This document shows, in pieces, positions 31,733 to 42,117 of a stretch of DNA of 64,000 bases (its first letter is position 1; each line of letters opens with the position of its first letter). The DNA comes from Nematopogon swammerdamellus (lineage: Eukaryota > Arthropoda > Insecta > Lepidoptera > Adelidae). The notes under the pieces were generated by a model. The model had not been told where the DNA came from. It did not search any database and worked only from the letters and a program-made list of their open reading frames with translations. The stretch is from assembly GCA_946902875.1 (NCBI GenBank), contig OX336343.1, positions 15,175,596 to 15,239,595 on the forward strand. The letters are read 5' to 3'. The translations under genes were made by a program, and so were the position numbers.

Positions 31733-32175
31733 AAGGTATTTCATTAATAGGTAACGATACGCTAAGGGGTGTATGTGTATCAGAACTGTACCCTAATCAC
31801 GAGATTTAACCTGCTACGCTACACACGCTACGCCGCCGTGTTCTCCGCATAATTTTGTATGGAGAAACGAAGTTCACAAATCTATCACTAGAGGCGCTGC
31901 TCCGTTTCTCCATACAAAATGATGCGGAGAACACGGCTTAGCGTAGCGTAGCGTAGTAATCGTAATCTCGTGATTAGGGTACAGATCACGTTCCCAAACC
32001 TATTTTTTTACGATATAAAAAACCTACTCACTCCTCAAATTTAATACGTGAAGTGCGCGTATTTCACCTTAAGAAGTATGTCTTTATATCGTAAAGTAAA
32101 ATTGGTATGGGAACGTGATCAGTATCTGATACACTTACACCCTTAGCGTATCGTTACCTACTATTGAAAGACCTT
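31733..32175. mobile_element. Foldback MITE, family T1 (copy 2), with nested hairpin element
   Basis: It has the same ~50-bp inverted ends as 5962-6347 (AAGGT-TTTC...GGTAACGATACGCTA) and the same inner TTACGATATAAAAAACCTAC arm. Relative to copy 1 the core (AATTTAATACGTGAAGTGCG) is reversed, so the element lies in the opposite orientation. A separate 199-bp palindromic element is inserted at 31786-31984. Confidence 0.85.
31786..31984. mobile_element. Nested palindromic element in T1 copy 2
   Basis: CTGTACCCTAATCACGAGAT at the left is exactly repeated in inverted form at the right end. Further in, CCGTGTTCTCCGCAT, TTTTGTATGGAGAAACG and their complements pair, giving arms of about 80-95 bases with small mismatches, including a variable CGTAG-CGTAG repeat. 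No clear target duplication is seen. It is absent from T1 copy 1, so it inserted after the family spread. Confidence 0.8.
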
Positions 32176-32889
32176 CTATATCCATAGAACGTGTAAAATT
32201 TTACCAAACCGACCGTATCTATTTAATTTGAGTTCCTTAGAAATGAAGCTTGATGCCTTTGTTATCATATGCTTCATAAAACTTATCTAAAATGCCAAAG
32301 GCTTTTCCAGGAAACATCCGCCTCAGCCGTCTGCGTCGCACCGAGCAGAAACATTTCGTTAGAGCATCGAACCGCAATTCCCTTGCGCTGGAATACTTGC
32401 ACCACTACTGCAGAAATGGAAGAAAGTATTTGACATGTCGTGTGACTTCGATGCACTACCTACATTTTAGGTTATTCTTGATCTTCTTTGGAACATCGGA
32501 AAAATGTCTTCTTTACATAAAATGTACAGATGCGTATCTTTAAATTTTAATTTCCTATATAGAACGCGAATACAGACTAAAAATCAATTTAAAAATATTT
32601 ATATAGGTAAATACAAAAAATATTTTTTGCAAATTCATCATTATTTTCTCAGTAGATAGTCACATCTTATCACATAAATGTTAGAGCCCATTCCACGCAA
32701 TGTTTTGCTAAATATTTTACTATTTTTAAGTTGGCTGAGTGATCCACAGACAGAGCCACGCAGAGGCGAGCTTGTATCAAGGTTTTATAGATGTTAAGTA
32801 TTTTCACATCATCGAAAAAGGATGATAGATACGGCATTTTAATGGTTAGTTTGTGCAATCTTTCTAATCTTGGTCAAAAATCTTCAATG
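32176..32889. other. Unassigned sequence
   Basis: Frames at 32292-32543 and 32670-32858 have no recognisable domain. I see no gene. Confidence 0.4.
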
Positions 32890-33010
32890 GACTTCACTTG
32901 CGGACGGACACAGCTATTCTTGTTCGCCTGCATGTACTTCTCCCACATCCCAAAGGTTAGTTAGATTATAATGCCTCGCGGCATTAAACTCGCCTATTGT
33001 GCCTGATTTG
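32890..33010 (+). repeat. Dispersed repeat (family I), partner at 52.3 kb
   Basis: CTATTCTTGTTCGCCTGCAT, GTACTTCTCCCACATC and AAAGGTTAGTTAGA, then TGCCTCGCGGCATTAA, recur inverted at 52276-52410. The end at 52.3 kb carries (ATGT)n and CTTTATTG, so this is probably another LINE 3' end. Confidence 0.65.
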
Positions 33011-33448
33011 TATAAATTAGGCACAATACACTTCCATACGTTTTCAGGATGTCGCATCTACGTCGCTTCTAACTATAATTTTTTCCCGTCCCCAACAACA
33101 CATGCACACTCTCACACATGCTTTCACATACCGCACCCACACCTCCGTACGTCGCGTGAATGAAACGTTGATCGAATGATAAAAGTTGCGAGTTTCGCAG
33201 CGACGACGCGCACCAGTCCGAATTCCGAAATGGTGCCGTTAAAGCGTGCAGGAGCGGGGCGGTGTCAAGTCTGGCTGTAGTCTCCTTGGGGACTGGCTGT
33301 AGCGATTTCATAATTAGTTAACTTTAGCGAGTTAGCGGATAAAGTTTGGTCCGGGACACGCTGCCGATGCGCCCCAGGCAGTTTCAAACTCGATGCGAAT
33401 TCTTAGTGATGCGCTGCGTTCTTCAATTTTTGGCAGTTATCAACAATG
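33011..33448. other. Unassigned sequence
   Basis: The minus-strand frame 33069-33311 (80 codons) shows no domain. I see no gene. Confidence 0.4.
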
Positions 33449-33788
33449 TACCGTGTGGGGCCGGTACTTAAAAAGAATATCCCCACTTCATCTCTCCCCA
33501 TGCATGCGTAAAAGGCGACTAAGGGATAAGGACAAGATGCCGTGCTAAAGGGCGCCAGGATCGCCACCTCTCGCCTTGGCACGCTACTTGCACCTAGTCA
33601 TGCAGCAGGTGGGGCTTCGTGCCTTACTTGCTGCTTGATCGATTGAATCTTGTTCGAATACTTTGCGATAAGTGGTTGTCGATGTTGTGCTGTAATTTAC
33701 CAGAGTTCTTACAGCACAACACGGATTACTCTGCTTACCCCGACTGTCGGGATTCAGCGTGTGTGATAATATGTATGTATGTATGTAT
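33449..33788 (+). mobile_element. Family C element, full length
   Basis: This is the cleanest sense-strand copy. The H head TACCGTGTGGGGCCGGTAC to GCGTAAAAGGCGACTAAGG is followed by GGACAAGATGCCGTGCTAAA, CACCTCTCGCCTTGGCACG, CATGCAGCAGGTGGGG, TTGCTGCTTGATCGATTG, TTGTGCTGTAATTTACCAGA, GATTACTCTGCTTACCCCG and a (GTAT)n tail at 33770-33788. It has no tRNA B box, so its promoter type is unknown. Confidence 0.92.
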
Positions 33789-33893
33789 CAACAATGTTTC
33801 ACAATCTTTGTTTTGACGTAGAGTATTATATTTCATCTCGGGTTGTATGAGTGGTTACTTGGTGGCAATTATGGGCGAATTAAAAAAAAAACG

Positions 33894-34010
33894 GAAATTT
33901 TCATGACGTACGTTACACAGCCGCCGGTTGTCCGTAGAAACTTCACATTATTTATTAGGATGTTGTGTGTTCTTTAAGGCGAAATAAATATCTGAATCTG
34001 AATCACATTT
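33894..34010 (+). repeat. Interspersed repeat shared with 1.16 kb and 37.46 kb
   Basis: GACGTACGTTACACAGCCGC and TTATTTATTAGGATGTTG match 1158-1228. The right part, GTGTGTTCTTTAAGGCGAAA, TAAATATCTGAATCTGAA, matches 37455-37500. The combination looks like one repeat family whose 3' end is 'AAATATCTGAAT'. Confidence 0.55.
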
Positions 34011-34477
34011 CATACTTGTGTTATTGGATTTTACTGATTCTTTGGTCTTTTACTTCGAGTCTTTCCGACATTCCCAAGACGAATGGGACCCTAAATTGTT
34101 TCACCATCGTTCCCAAAGCTCTTAACGTAATTTGGCATCCCTAAAGCAGCACACAGGAGTGTAACGAGGCTAGGGCCTGGGCTCTGGCGTCAGTCTCCCG
34201 GGAGGGCGCGCCGCCGGCCGCTTCATTTTATTCACAACACTATTTTTTGTAGAGCTATCTCCCTCTTTCTTCCTCTACCTCCCTCTCTCACTCTCTCTCC
34301 CTCTCTCCCTCTCTTCCGCTCTTGTACGCTCTAGTTGGAACCAACGAAGCCAACATCGTTGTCGGCTTCTATTTGCTTTCATTTCTGGTCTGTGAAGCAC
34401 CTGCGTTTAAGCGAAGCCATTTTCTTGCGGATGGTTAAAATGTCTTATAGTCAACATTGTAAAGATTTTATTTCTAC
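34011..34477. other. Unassigned, with a CT-rich tract
   Basis: Positions 34258-34325 are CTCT/CCCTCT-rich simple sequence, preceded by a GC-rich patch (GGGAGGGCGCGCCGCCGGCC, 34199-34218). I see no gene. Confidence 0.5.
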
Positions 34478-34890
34478 TAGTTTTTGCCCGCGGCTTCGCT
34501 CGCGTGAAATTCGTATTTAAAAAGAAGAAAGTAAGTAAGCCCGCTATCGTACCTTTATTTTGGCGTGCGGCACAATTCGGTTTGTATGAGAATCACATCT
34601 TAGCGTAACTGGAACAGAATCTTATTTTAGCCTATCCTGTGTCCCGTATAATCAAATGTGCTTGTACTAAGTTTCATCGAATTCGGATGATCGGTTTAAG
34701 AGTTATGGAGGAACATACATACATACAGAAAATATTTCTAAAAATCGTAAATTTAGTTTTAGTATCATACATAGTCTACAGACGCATACACTATTACATC
34801 CGCATAGTCTACAGAGCCTACAGACGCAGTGTCTCATAAAATGAAGTAAATTACTCCATGACCATCCCTTACAGATTTATTAGTATTGAT
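34478..34890. repeat. Family K repeat
   Basis: CTACTAGTTTTTGCCCGCGG and CTTCGCTCGCGTGAAATTC open it. TTGTACTAAGTTTCATCGAA, GATCGGTTTAAGAGTTATGG, (CATA)n and CCATGACCATCCCTTACAG follow. It is the fuller counterpart of 28925-29075. Confidence 0.7.
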
Positions 34891-35317
34891 TATAATCAAT
34901 CTGCAATAATCATTTGGAATAGAAACAAGTCATAACACACTAGATACATATATGTATCGTCAAAGCTAAGTGCAATCTAAACTAACGCAACCTATTCAAA
35001 TCAATGGGCCACACTGTGCTAACAGTCGTACAGTCTACTCGGTCTACATACATATGAGACACAGCACAGCGTTCCCAGTGCATCCATGTTGCTCTGACGA
35101 CCATTTGCATATGAAATAACACCTTCGTCAGGTTAACTGGCTGGTCGGCCAATTTGCTTTCCATCCATATTGCGAACAGGCCAGTCCTATGCGCGCGCCG
35201 TGTTCTACAGACCTGACTTGTTAACAATAATGATTTTATGATTCAAACTTTTATAACGAAAAGAACATCTGATAAAGTAAATAAATTTAAAGAGGAGGGA
35301 GAGATTTAATCCATGCA
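34891..35317. other. Unassigned sequence
   Basis: The minus-strand frame 34982-35227 (81 codons) has no domain I recognise. I see no gene. Confidence 0.4.
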
Positions 35318-35352
35318 TACATACATACATACCACACACGCTGTATCCCGAC

Positions 35353-35646
35353 CACAGAGCATGAAATGCGCGCGCCCGCCCCTACTAGAGGCGCCGTGAG
35401 CGCGATTTCTCTACAACGCCGTTGAAACCTGTGGGCGTGGCCTATGACTTACATATGTGTGTTGTGCGTGTGCATTTGTTTTGTGCGTGTGCCTAACTTG
35501 CTCCTCTTTGTGCGTAGTGTCGATACTAGCACACACACACACATACGAAGCGTTAGCAGCTCAGCGTACGGTTATTGGGTTTCAAATATCATCGCTTAGG
35601 GCGCCTCTAGTAGGGGGCGCGGGCGGTAGGTATTTGATGCTCTGTG
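35353..35646. mobile_element. hAT-like MITE, 294 bp (T6)
   Basis: The ends CACAGAGCAT.AAAT and CTACTAGAGGCGCC recur inverted at the other end (GGCGCCTCTAGTAGGGGG ... GATGCTCTGTG), giving ~50-bp inverted repeats. The flanks carry an exact 8-bp duplication, ATCCCGAC (35345-35352 and 35647-35654). No transposase is present, so it is non-autonomous. Confidence 0.92.
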
Positions 35647-35749
35647 ATCCCGACAATCAGGGTAAGAAGAGTAATCGGTGTGGTGCTGCAAGAACTCTGG
35701 AAAATTGCAACACAACATCGATCACCAAGTTTAGCAAAGCATTCGGACA

Positions 35750-36215
35750 CATAGGCGCCGACTCCGTGGGTGCTCGGGGGCTCCAGCACCCACGAGCGGT
35801 GAGTAGTGGGTGCAGAGCACCCACGACGATAGATACAAAAACTGATCAGTAATCGGATTTGAAATACGATAAAAGTGCCTTATTTCCTTCCTACAAGCCT
35901 TTGAGCGCACGCATTTACTCATTCGCACAAGTGGCGCGGCGAACAGCGAACGTTACAGTACTCCTATATTATTCTATACCATGCACTAGAATATAGGAGC
36001 GATACATTCGTGCGAATGTGTAAATGCGGCAAATGCAAAACATTGTGCAAATGTTTTGCGAATCCATGCTGCCGGGTGCCGGGAGAATTAGTGAAAAATT
36101 GGACAAGCGTATGTCCAGCAGTGGACGGCAACGCGTTGATGATGATGATTATATTATTCAATAAAAAAAATTTGCATGAGCACCCACGAGGATTTCTAAA
36201 AGTCGGCGCCCCTAA
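35750..36215. mobile_element. hAT-like MITE, 466 bp (T7)
   Basis: Left end CATAGGCGCCGACTCCGTGG, right end AGTCGGCGCCCCTAA, so the inverted end is about TAGG-GCGCCGACT. A GTGGGTGCT...AGCACCCAC block lies just inside the left end, and GAGCACCCACGAGG lies near the right. TCGGACA flanks both sides (7 bp, possibly 8 with one mismatch). The interior holds GTATGTCCAGCAGTGGACGG with a (GAT)n tail, a typical lepidopteran LINE 3' scrap, so it carries a captured or nested fragment. Confidence 0.85.
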
Positions 36216-36436
36216 TCGGACAAGATAAATATCAAGCAGCCAGTAAGGCACGAAGACCCACCTGCATCTGCTGCATGACTCGGCGGAATGACCTAATAAT
36301 CTAATAATATTAGTGTAAAAATCTCACTCACATTTAGCCGGTTTTCATTATTTGTTGTTTTATTTTAGACTTTGCACTATAATCCGACCAAGTTGTATAT
36401 TTTTAAAACGTTTTTACAATAGATATAAAAAAACAA

Positions 36437-36472
36437 AAACTTTGAAAATGAAACACGTTTCTTGTATGGGGA

Positions 36473-36505
<33 letters not shown>

Positions 36506-36935
36506 GAAACTGACACGGGTGGCTACATCACCTACAACATCCGTGATGTCAGCCCATAACACCGGATGAACTTGGTGCCACGTCAGCGCTTCCCTTCGGT
36601 CGTGCCGGCTACACTGAACTGGACGGAAAACACAAACTATTTACATAGCCGTTTCGACCGACCTTTCATTCAGTGCGGTGGTACCAACCCGGGCGGGTTA
36701 AACCCTACCGCCTAGTAATATAAGAAGGGAGTCATATCCCTTAGTCGCCTTTTACGACATACACGGGAAGAGATGCAGTGGGGCTATTCTTTTAAAGTAC
36801 CGGCCCCACACGGTACAAAAGGACCTCCTAAATGTTTTATTATTTGTTAGGATATTAGCCATAATAACACATATTTTGTGGAAATTTCAACGGGCTACCA
36901 ATTTCGCTTTAACAAAATACAGCCCAATAAAGGAT
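36437..36935 (+). mobile_element. Family F repeat split by an H-X SINE
   Basis: AAACACGTTTCTTGTATGG..ACC (36450-36475) on the left continues at 36817 with AAAGGACCTCC, ATTATTTGTTAGGATATTAG, AATAACACATATTTTGTGG and TTTCAACGGGCTACCAA. GGACC borders the SINE on both sides and may be its target duplication. Confidence 0.8.
36477..36816 (-). mobile_element. Full-length H-X SINE
   Basis: Poly(T) of about 26, X body (CGTGATGTCAGCCCATAACA), H head with GTCGTAAAAGGCGACTAAGG and the terminal TACCGTGTGGGGCCGGTAC. Its long homopolymer tail and close similarity to the 16153 and 50973 copies suggest recent insertion. Confidence 0.93.
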
Positions 36936-37664
36936 CTACGTGAAATTCGAATAGTTTTGTAACTTGTCCCTGGTGGAATGTGAGGTCTGTGAACCTGCTT
37001 CCAGTGCGGTGGATTCCACTATCAGTTCTACTATCCGTTGATTGGCTCTGCTATCCATCTGCGACAGTCCGCTCTTCAAAGTACGTCAGTACCGCCTAGC
37101 AGCGCCACCCAACCTGCGGTCCGCCATGACTTATCATGAGACCTTTGATAATTCAAATTGTTTATATGCATAAACTCAAATGTTATAAATAACATGACTG
37201 AACCCTATGTTCTTTGTTTTGCATTTTATTATCTTTTTTTATGGGTATATCTTGACTTAATATTTTGAATTTTTTGCCTAGATATAGTACGTTATATTTA
37301 ACATAATTAAAACTTAGTAAGTAAGTTATATTAAAAAAAAGCTCTGTAAGGTTTCTTACCCGGTTCTTCCTTATAGATTGCATTGCTGAACGGGACATGA
37401 CAAAAAAAATTATGACGAACCATACTGAATATGCATATGTCAATGAAATATTGTTAATGTTGTGTGCTCTTTATCGCGAAATAAATATCTGAATATGAAA
37501 AAAAAGTTGTAGGTACTGCGATATAGGCAAACGTCACATACTTCGCTAAGGGTAAACACACAGTTATACTAAAATTATTTCTTTCTCGCCCTTGCCGCAA
37601 TAAATGACACTACAAGAGACAAAACAACTAGTTTAATGGCTCAGACCCATTGTCTTAGACCACG
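36936..37664. other. Mostly unassigned
   Basis: 37449-37500 (GTGTGCTCTTTATCGCGAAA, TAAATATCTGAATATG) matches the 3' part of the repeat at 33960-34010. I see no gene. Confidence 0.4.
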
Positions 37665-37848
37665 TGAAATTTTTACTTTTTCTTATTTTATTATTTGTTG
37701 TACACATATTCTGTGAAAATTTCAACAAGCTACCTATTACGGTTCAAGAGTTACAGCCCTCGAACAGACAGACAGACAGGGAGACAGACAGACGGCGTAG
37801 GCTCAGTAATAGGGTCCCGTACGACGTATACGGAACCCTAAAAAAAGT
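37665..37848 (+). mobile_element. Family F repeat, 5' truncated
   Basis: ATTATTTGTTGTACACATAT, CTGTGAAAATTTCAACAAGC, TTACGGTTCAAGAGTTACAG, a GACAGACAGACAGG tract and ACGGAACCCTAAAAAAAGT. Confidence 0.8.
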
Positions 37849-38830
37849 GGTACATAGGTAGTGTATTATATTTTGCTTTTAAGGTTGGTAATATTAAGAT
37901 TACTTTCAATATTGTTATGTATGACTTTGTGCGATAGCACATTTTGACCATGATACACATGATTAAGTTCTTGCAAAAAAAAGTTTTAAACACTTTCGAA
38001 AGTTTAAGAAGCTAATTAATTAGATCACGTACTAGAAAAGCCCTTTTCCAAGTAGAGAACTAATCTGCGCGTTACATAAGGGACGGCTGTCGGCTACATA
38101 CCTACCTACATACGTTAATCGGCTGAGCACAACTAAAGATGGTGTCTATTGAGCTTAATCGTCTTGGGACGACGACGGAGACATGACTAGAGTTTCAGAC
38201 AGTTATACAGCATGTTCCTCACTCTTTAAGTACTTTCTAAGTACTGCCACCGAACTAAATATTATACTAGAAGAGGCAAAACACGATGAAACATGTTATC
38301 TGTCGTTAAACAAGTGTGCGTGACTTCGCATGTAATTGTCATCACATCACAAATAGATTCAAACGACCGTGCTACAATACATGCGCTAACGCTCCTCGCT
38401 CGCGTATTTGCGCACATACTACTACAAATTGGAACCATACAACACAAGCATCAGTTGCTGTGAAATCGGATTATAAGCGAGTTTGGTCGGTACATGTTTT
38501 TTCGGGAGTGATTTATGAAAAGGCGCCATCTAGTACTATAATAATTATGTTGGTGCATTTTATATGTAGAGCTTAATATTATGTTGACAAAAAATTACAC
38601 AATATAAAAAATTTACTTTTGCCCGCAGCTCTCCATTATACTGGGATTCGCTCATTCAAAAACTCGCTCTATTTCAACCAATCAGAAAGCGTCAGGTATG
38701 TATGCCATCGATACGGCTATTTTTGAGTGAGCTAGGATGTCGAGTTTTTCTATGGAATCTGCTTAGAAGTACCTAAGTATGAGTGTAATATACTATGCTC
38801 CCTATTTCATTATATAATTCCTTATAATAA
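37849..38830. other. Unassigned sequence
   Basis: The frame 38316-38576 (86 codons) has no domain I recognise. I see no gene. Confidence 0.4.
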
Positions 38831-39098
38831 ATACATACATACATATCGCACACGCTGAATCCCGACTATCGGGGTAAGCAGAGTAATCGGTGTTGTGCTG
38901 CAAGAACTCTGTTAAATTACAGCGCAACACCGACCACCACGTTTCGCAAAGTATTCGAACAAGATTCAATCGATCAAGCAGCAAGTAAGGCGCGAATACC
39001 CACCTGCTGCATGACCCGGTGGAAGTACCGCGCCAAGGTGAGAGGTGGTGAGCCTGTCGCCCTTTAGTACGGCATCTTGTCCTTATCCCTTAGTCGCC
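38831..39098 (-). mobile_element. Family C element, H head truncated
   Basis: (ATAC)n tail, CGCACACGCTGAATCCCGAC, GGGGTAAGCAGAGTAATCGG, TGCTGCAAGAACTCTGTTAA, TCAATCGATCAAGCAGCAAG, ACCCGGTGGAAG and CTTATCCCTTAGTCGCC. It stops inside the H head. Confidence 0.9.
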
Positions 39099-41195
39099 TA
39101 TATTACCTATATTATTTTTTGTGCTACGGTTTTACTTTTTCAGCGCTTCACGAATTGATTTCGTTACTGCTAAGCCCTTTAGAGAAATGGCGTGAAAATG
39201 TATAGATTAATTACTACCGCATGCCAAAACTCCATTACTTAGTTAATTACTCGTAGCAGGTAAAAGGGTTCAGCCGTTTTCGAGCTGAATTAAAGTGACA
39301 TTTTCTAACAGTAGGGATTTTTTCATCTTCAAAACGGAACCCACTGTATAACGATGCGGGTAAAGGGTAGAGTGCGCGGACTCGGCGCGGTGAGGGCGCG
39401 GGGTGAAGCAAACATGTGTTCGTAGTCTGTCTGCCAACTTCGATTAATTTTGGCGAACGTACTATTATCTATCGTACACAGTCCGACATTATACCCAATC
39501 TGTACACGCCCGAAAGGACGCAAATTTATTAGCAAATATTGACCTAGTTTTGCGAGGATAAGGATGAGCACCTACTTAACAAAATATTACAATTTAATAT
39601 TGGCTGAACCGTTACATTTTAGCATTTTGAGAAAATTCAATATTAGACTCGTTCATAATGTACACATGACTGGACGTAAAGAATCATACGTTGATACTTG
39701 TGTACTGATTGAATGTAAAATTATTATGGTTATAGATGGAAAAGCATTGACTGTCGACGACTGAAATTAATTTGCGACACTACTGTCTATCATCTACTAA
39801 TGATAGAGCGATGTTATAATCATTAATTGATTGCATTAGTGAAAACTGCACGTAATCAGTCACGTTAAGCGTACAGACAGTATATGTTCTAATGTATACT
39901 GTTTATAGAAAATTTAAGGCAGACATATTGTAAACATTAATTAATATTTCGAGTGTATTCCAACTAATGAACCCACGAACATTTCAAAACCCTAGCTAGA
40001 CCCTCACAATAGCCGCCAGCAAGATTTATATTTAGCCAACCCAACCCGAATTAAGCGGAATCGAAGTACAAGATTATCAGAGTCTAACTAACTGTTTAAG
40101 TTGCTCCTAACTTTTATAGGCCCATCGGGCAGATGGATCTGGTAGCAGACGGCTCTTTAATATAGCGAGAAGCTTCGCCCTCTCGCCCTGCGGTCGGCGT
40201 CTTACGCACGTGACCGCCGCCCCAGCCAGCCCTGAGGGCCAACGGGGGAAACGATCAATTCACCGTTTATTCGCAACAACATTGTGTATGGTTTATTGCG
40301 GTATTTTCAATACATACTACCGGGAAAAAGTAAAGGATAAGTCAAACATAATACCTAGTTTCGGCAGCATCTTTGTGTTTCTAAACGCCTAGGGACAATG
40401 CGACGGAGGTCTTACCGCTGTTGTGATAGGCAATAGGTTTCCATAACTATTGGAACATGCATCATTTCTTTAAAATTCTGAGTGAACAAGTTTTCTTCAT
40501 ATAAATTATGTTGCCCTATTGATCGAACTGTAGAATCACTTATCCAACTAACCGTAAGTGCTACTCGTAGATTACAAATCGCCCTAATTACGATGCCATG
40601 TTAAATACGATATGTTGTGATATTCGACGATTTTGTGCACTGAAATCAGTCAATGACTGATATTAGAAAATATTATATGACTGACAGTCATATTTTATTT
40701 ATTCTGTATATTCTGTATTTTCTGTCTTTCGAAATCGTTGCTCGTTCTCAATTCGTTACCCAACGATTGTACCAAACGAACTGTACGCAACTATCCGGAA
40801 TATTATCCTTTTCAAAGCTTCGAAGATCAACTTACCCCTGCAGCCACAAATAACCGCTAAGGCACTTGATGTGTAGGCAAGTTCATCACGTACGGCCCTT
40901 CAACTCGCACTGTCTGCAAATGTTATGTGGCTCTGCTCTGCTCTACAGTGGAAGGTGTAATGTAAGGGGTTTCAGCGCGTGGGGAATATAGTACCTATAC
41001 TATATAATACCTACTAAGGTTATATAGATAATATAATACCTGTATGGAAATATAAGACGGTTTTTTTTATTCATGGGAGACAATGACTGAATTGTAAAGG
41101 AGCATTCCCTCTATATCTTACGCGTTTTTAACCCTCTGATCACTGAACCTAGGAACCACACGTTAGCTTGCCTCCCGTTTAAAAACTGTTGCCAA
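39099..41195. other. Unassigned ~2.1 kb
   Basis: The longest stretch in the window without an element I can name. There are a few short frames (39329-39571 minus, 40210-40392 plus) without domains. The patch at 40140-40260 is GC-richer. I see no gene or RNA. Confidence 0.4.
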
Positions 41196-41601
41196 GCGGC
41201 GGGTGGCCGAGTGGTTTCGGCATCGGCTTCTCATGCGAGTGGTCCGAGGTTCGAATCCGGTCGGCGTGTACCAATGAGTTTTTTTCTTACGAAAAAATGT
41301 ACATAACTGCTGCTACCTACACCTGCTGCTTCACCGTTCGGAACCGGTGTAAAATTGTAGGTCCCTTTCCTTGCCCCTTACTAAGCGGCTCAAATTCTAG
41401 CCAACTGGGTTGTACCACCGTACTGGATGTAAGATGGCCGCATAGCAGCCTCGGTTGTGTTCTCCTCTAGTCCAGTATAGCCATCTATGCAGGAAAGTCT
41501 CCGGTATGGCACCTACCTTCTCGGAGGTGATATTGGCTGGTCGGAGCATGTGCTTTGGCCCCTCCGACTCACCCACCCATACCGGATTACATAAAAAAAA
41601 A
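41196..41601 (+). mobile_element. Family D SINE, full length
   Basis: tRNA-like head with A box TGGCCGAGTGG (41204-41214) and B box GGTTCGAATCC (41248-41258), a linker with ACCTGCTGCTTCACCG, a second B-box-like CGTTCGGAACCGG, then the X-related core: GTAGGTCCCTTTCC, TTGTACCACCGTACTGG, TAGTCCAGTATAGCC, GGTATGGCACCTACC, GGAGGTGATATTGGCTGG. It ends GGATTACATAAAAAAAA. Confidence 0.92.
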
Positions 41602-42117
41602 GAACTTTTATGCGCTGGAAGCAGCGCTGCTCAGTCACGCACATATTATAGTAAAATGGTGTTGAAATGACAATCCACGCCTTCCAATCATAGAGAACGT
41701 CTCCGTAATTTCGTGAAGCTCAAAGCAGAGCGTTTTATGAATTTTTATATCTATACCCGCAAATGAAGCCGCTTGCAAAATTAAATTATTGAAAATAAAA
41801 GTGGCTTCGATTGAACAAAGCTATTTGACGGCTTAGCCGAGGAAGTGGCACTCGGATTTCTGTTTGCGTCGAAAATTTGCCTTTCGGAAAACGTGTGCGC
41901 TCTCGAATATATGGAAATACAACACGTTCGGACTGTTACAGACTGAAATTTTACATACTCTAATTTATTCAGTCGGTCAGAGGTTTTAGTTGTACTTAAT
42001 GAGATAGCAAATAGACGCAAGGGCTGTGTTTGCTTACAACTTCTATACTTAACTGCGTCACGTAAACTTACCACTGTAAAGTTATTTTCGCGGTGAACTG
42101 AAATGTGTAGTACTATG
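41602..42117. other. Unassigned sequence
   Basis: I see no gene. Confidence 0.4.

Larger units (their letters stand above)
35318..36300 (-). mobile_element. Family C element split by two MITEs
   Basis: Minus-strand C segments lie at 35318-35352 (ATAC tail plus CACACGCTGTATCCCGAC), 35647-35749 (ATCCCGACAATCAGGGTAAG to AAGCATTCGGACA) and 36216-36300 (TCGGACAAGATAAATATC, GACCCACCTGCATCTGCTG, ATGACTCGGCGGAA). Joined, they read as a normal C body without its H head. The two interruptions have target duplications, so the order of events is clear: C first, MITEs later. Confidence 0.9.

Noticed and set aside
32670..32858. Reverse-transcriptase fragment in the 62-codon minus frame
   Set aside because: No catalytic or C-terminal motif could be matched.
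41196..41270. Functional Leu or Ser tRNA gene
   Set aside because: A and B boxes are good but acceptor ends do not pair, and the sequence continues as a SINE with another copy at 21909.
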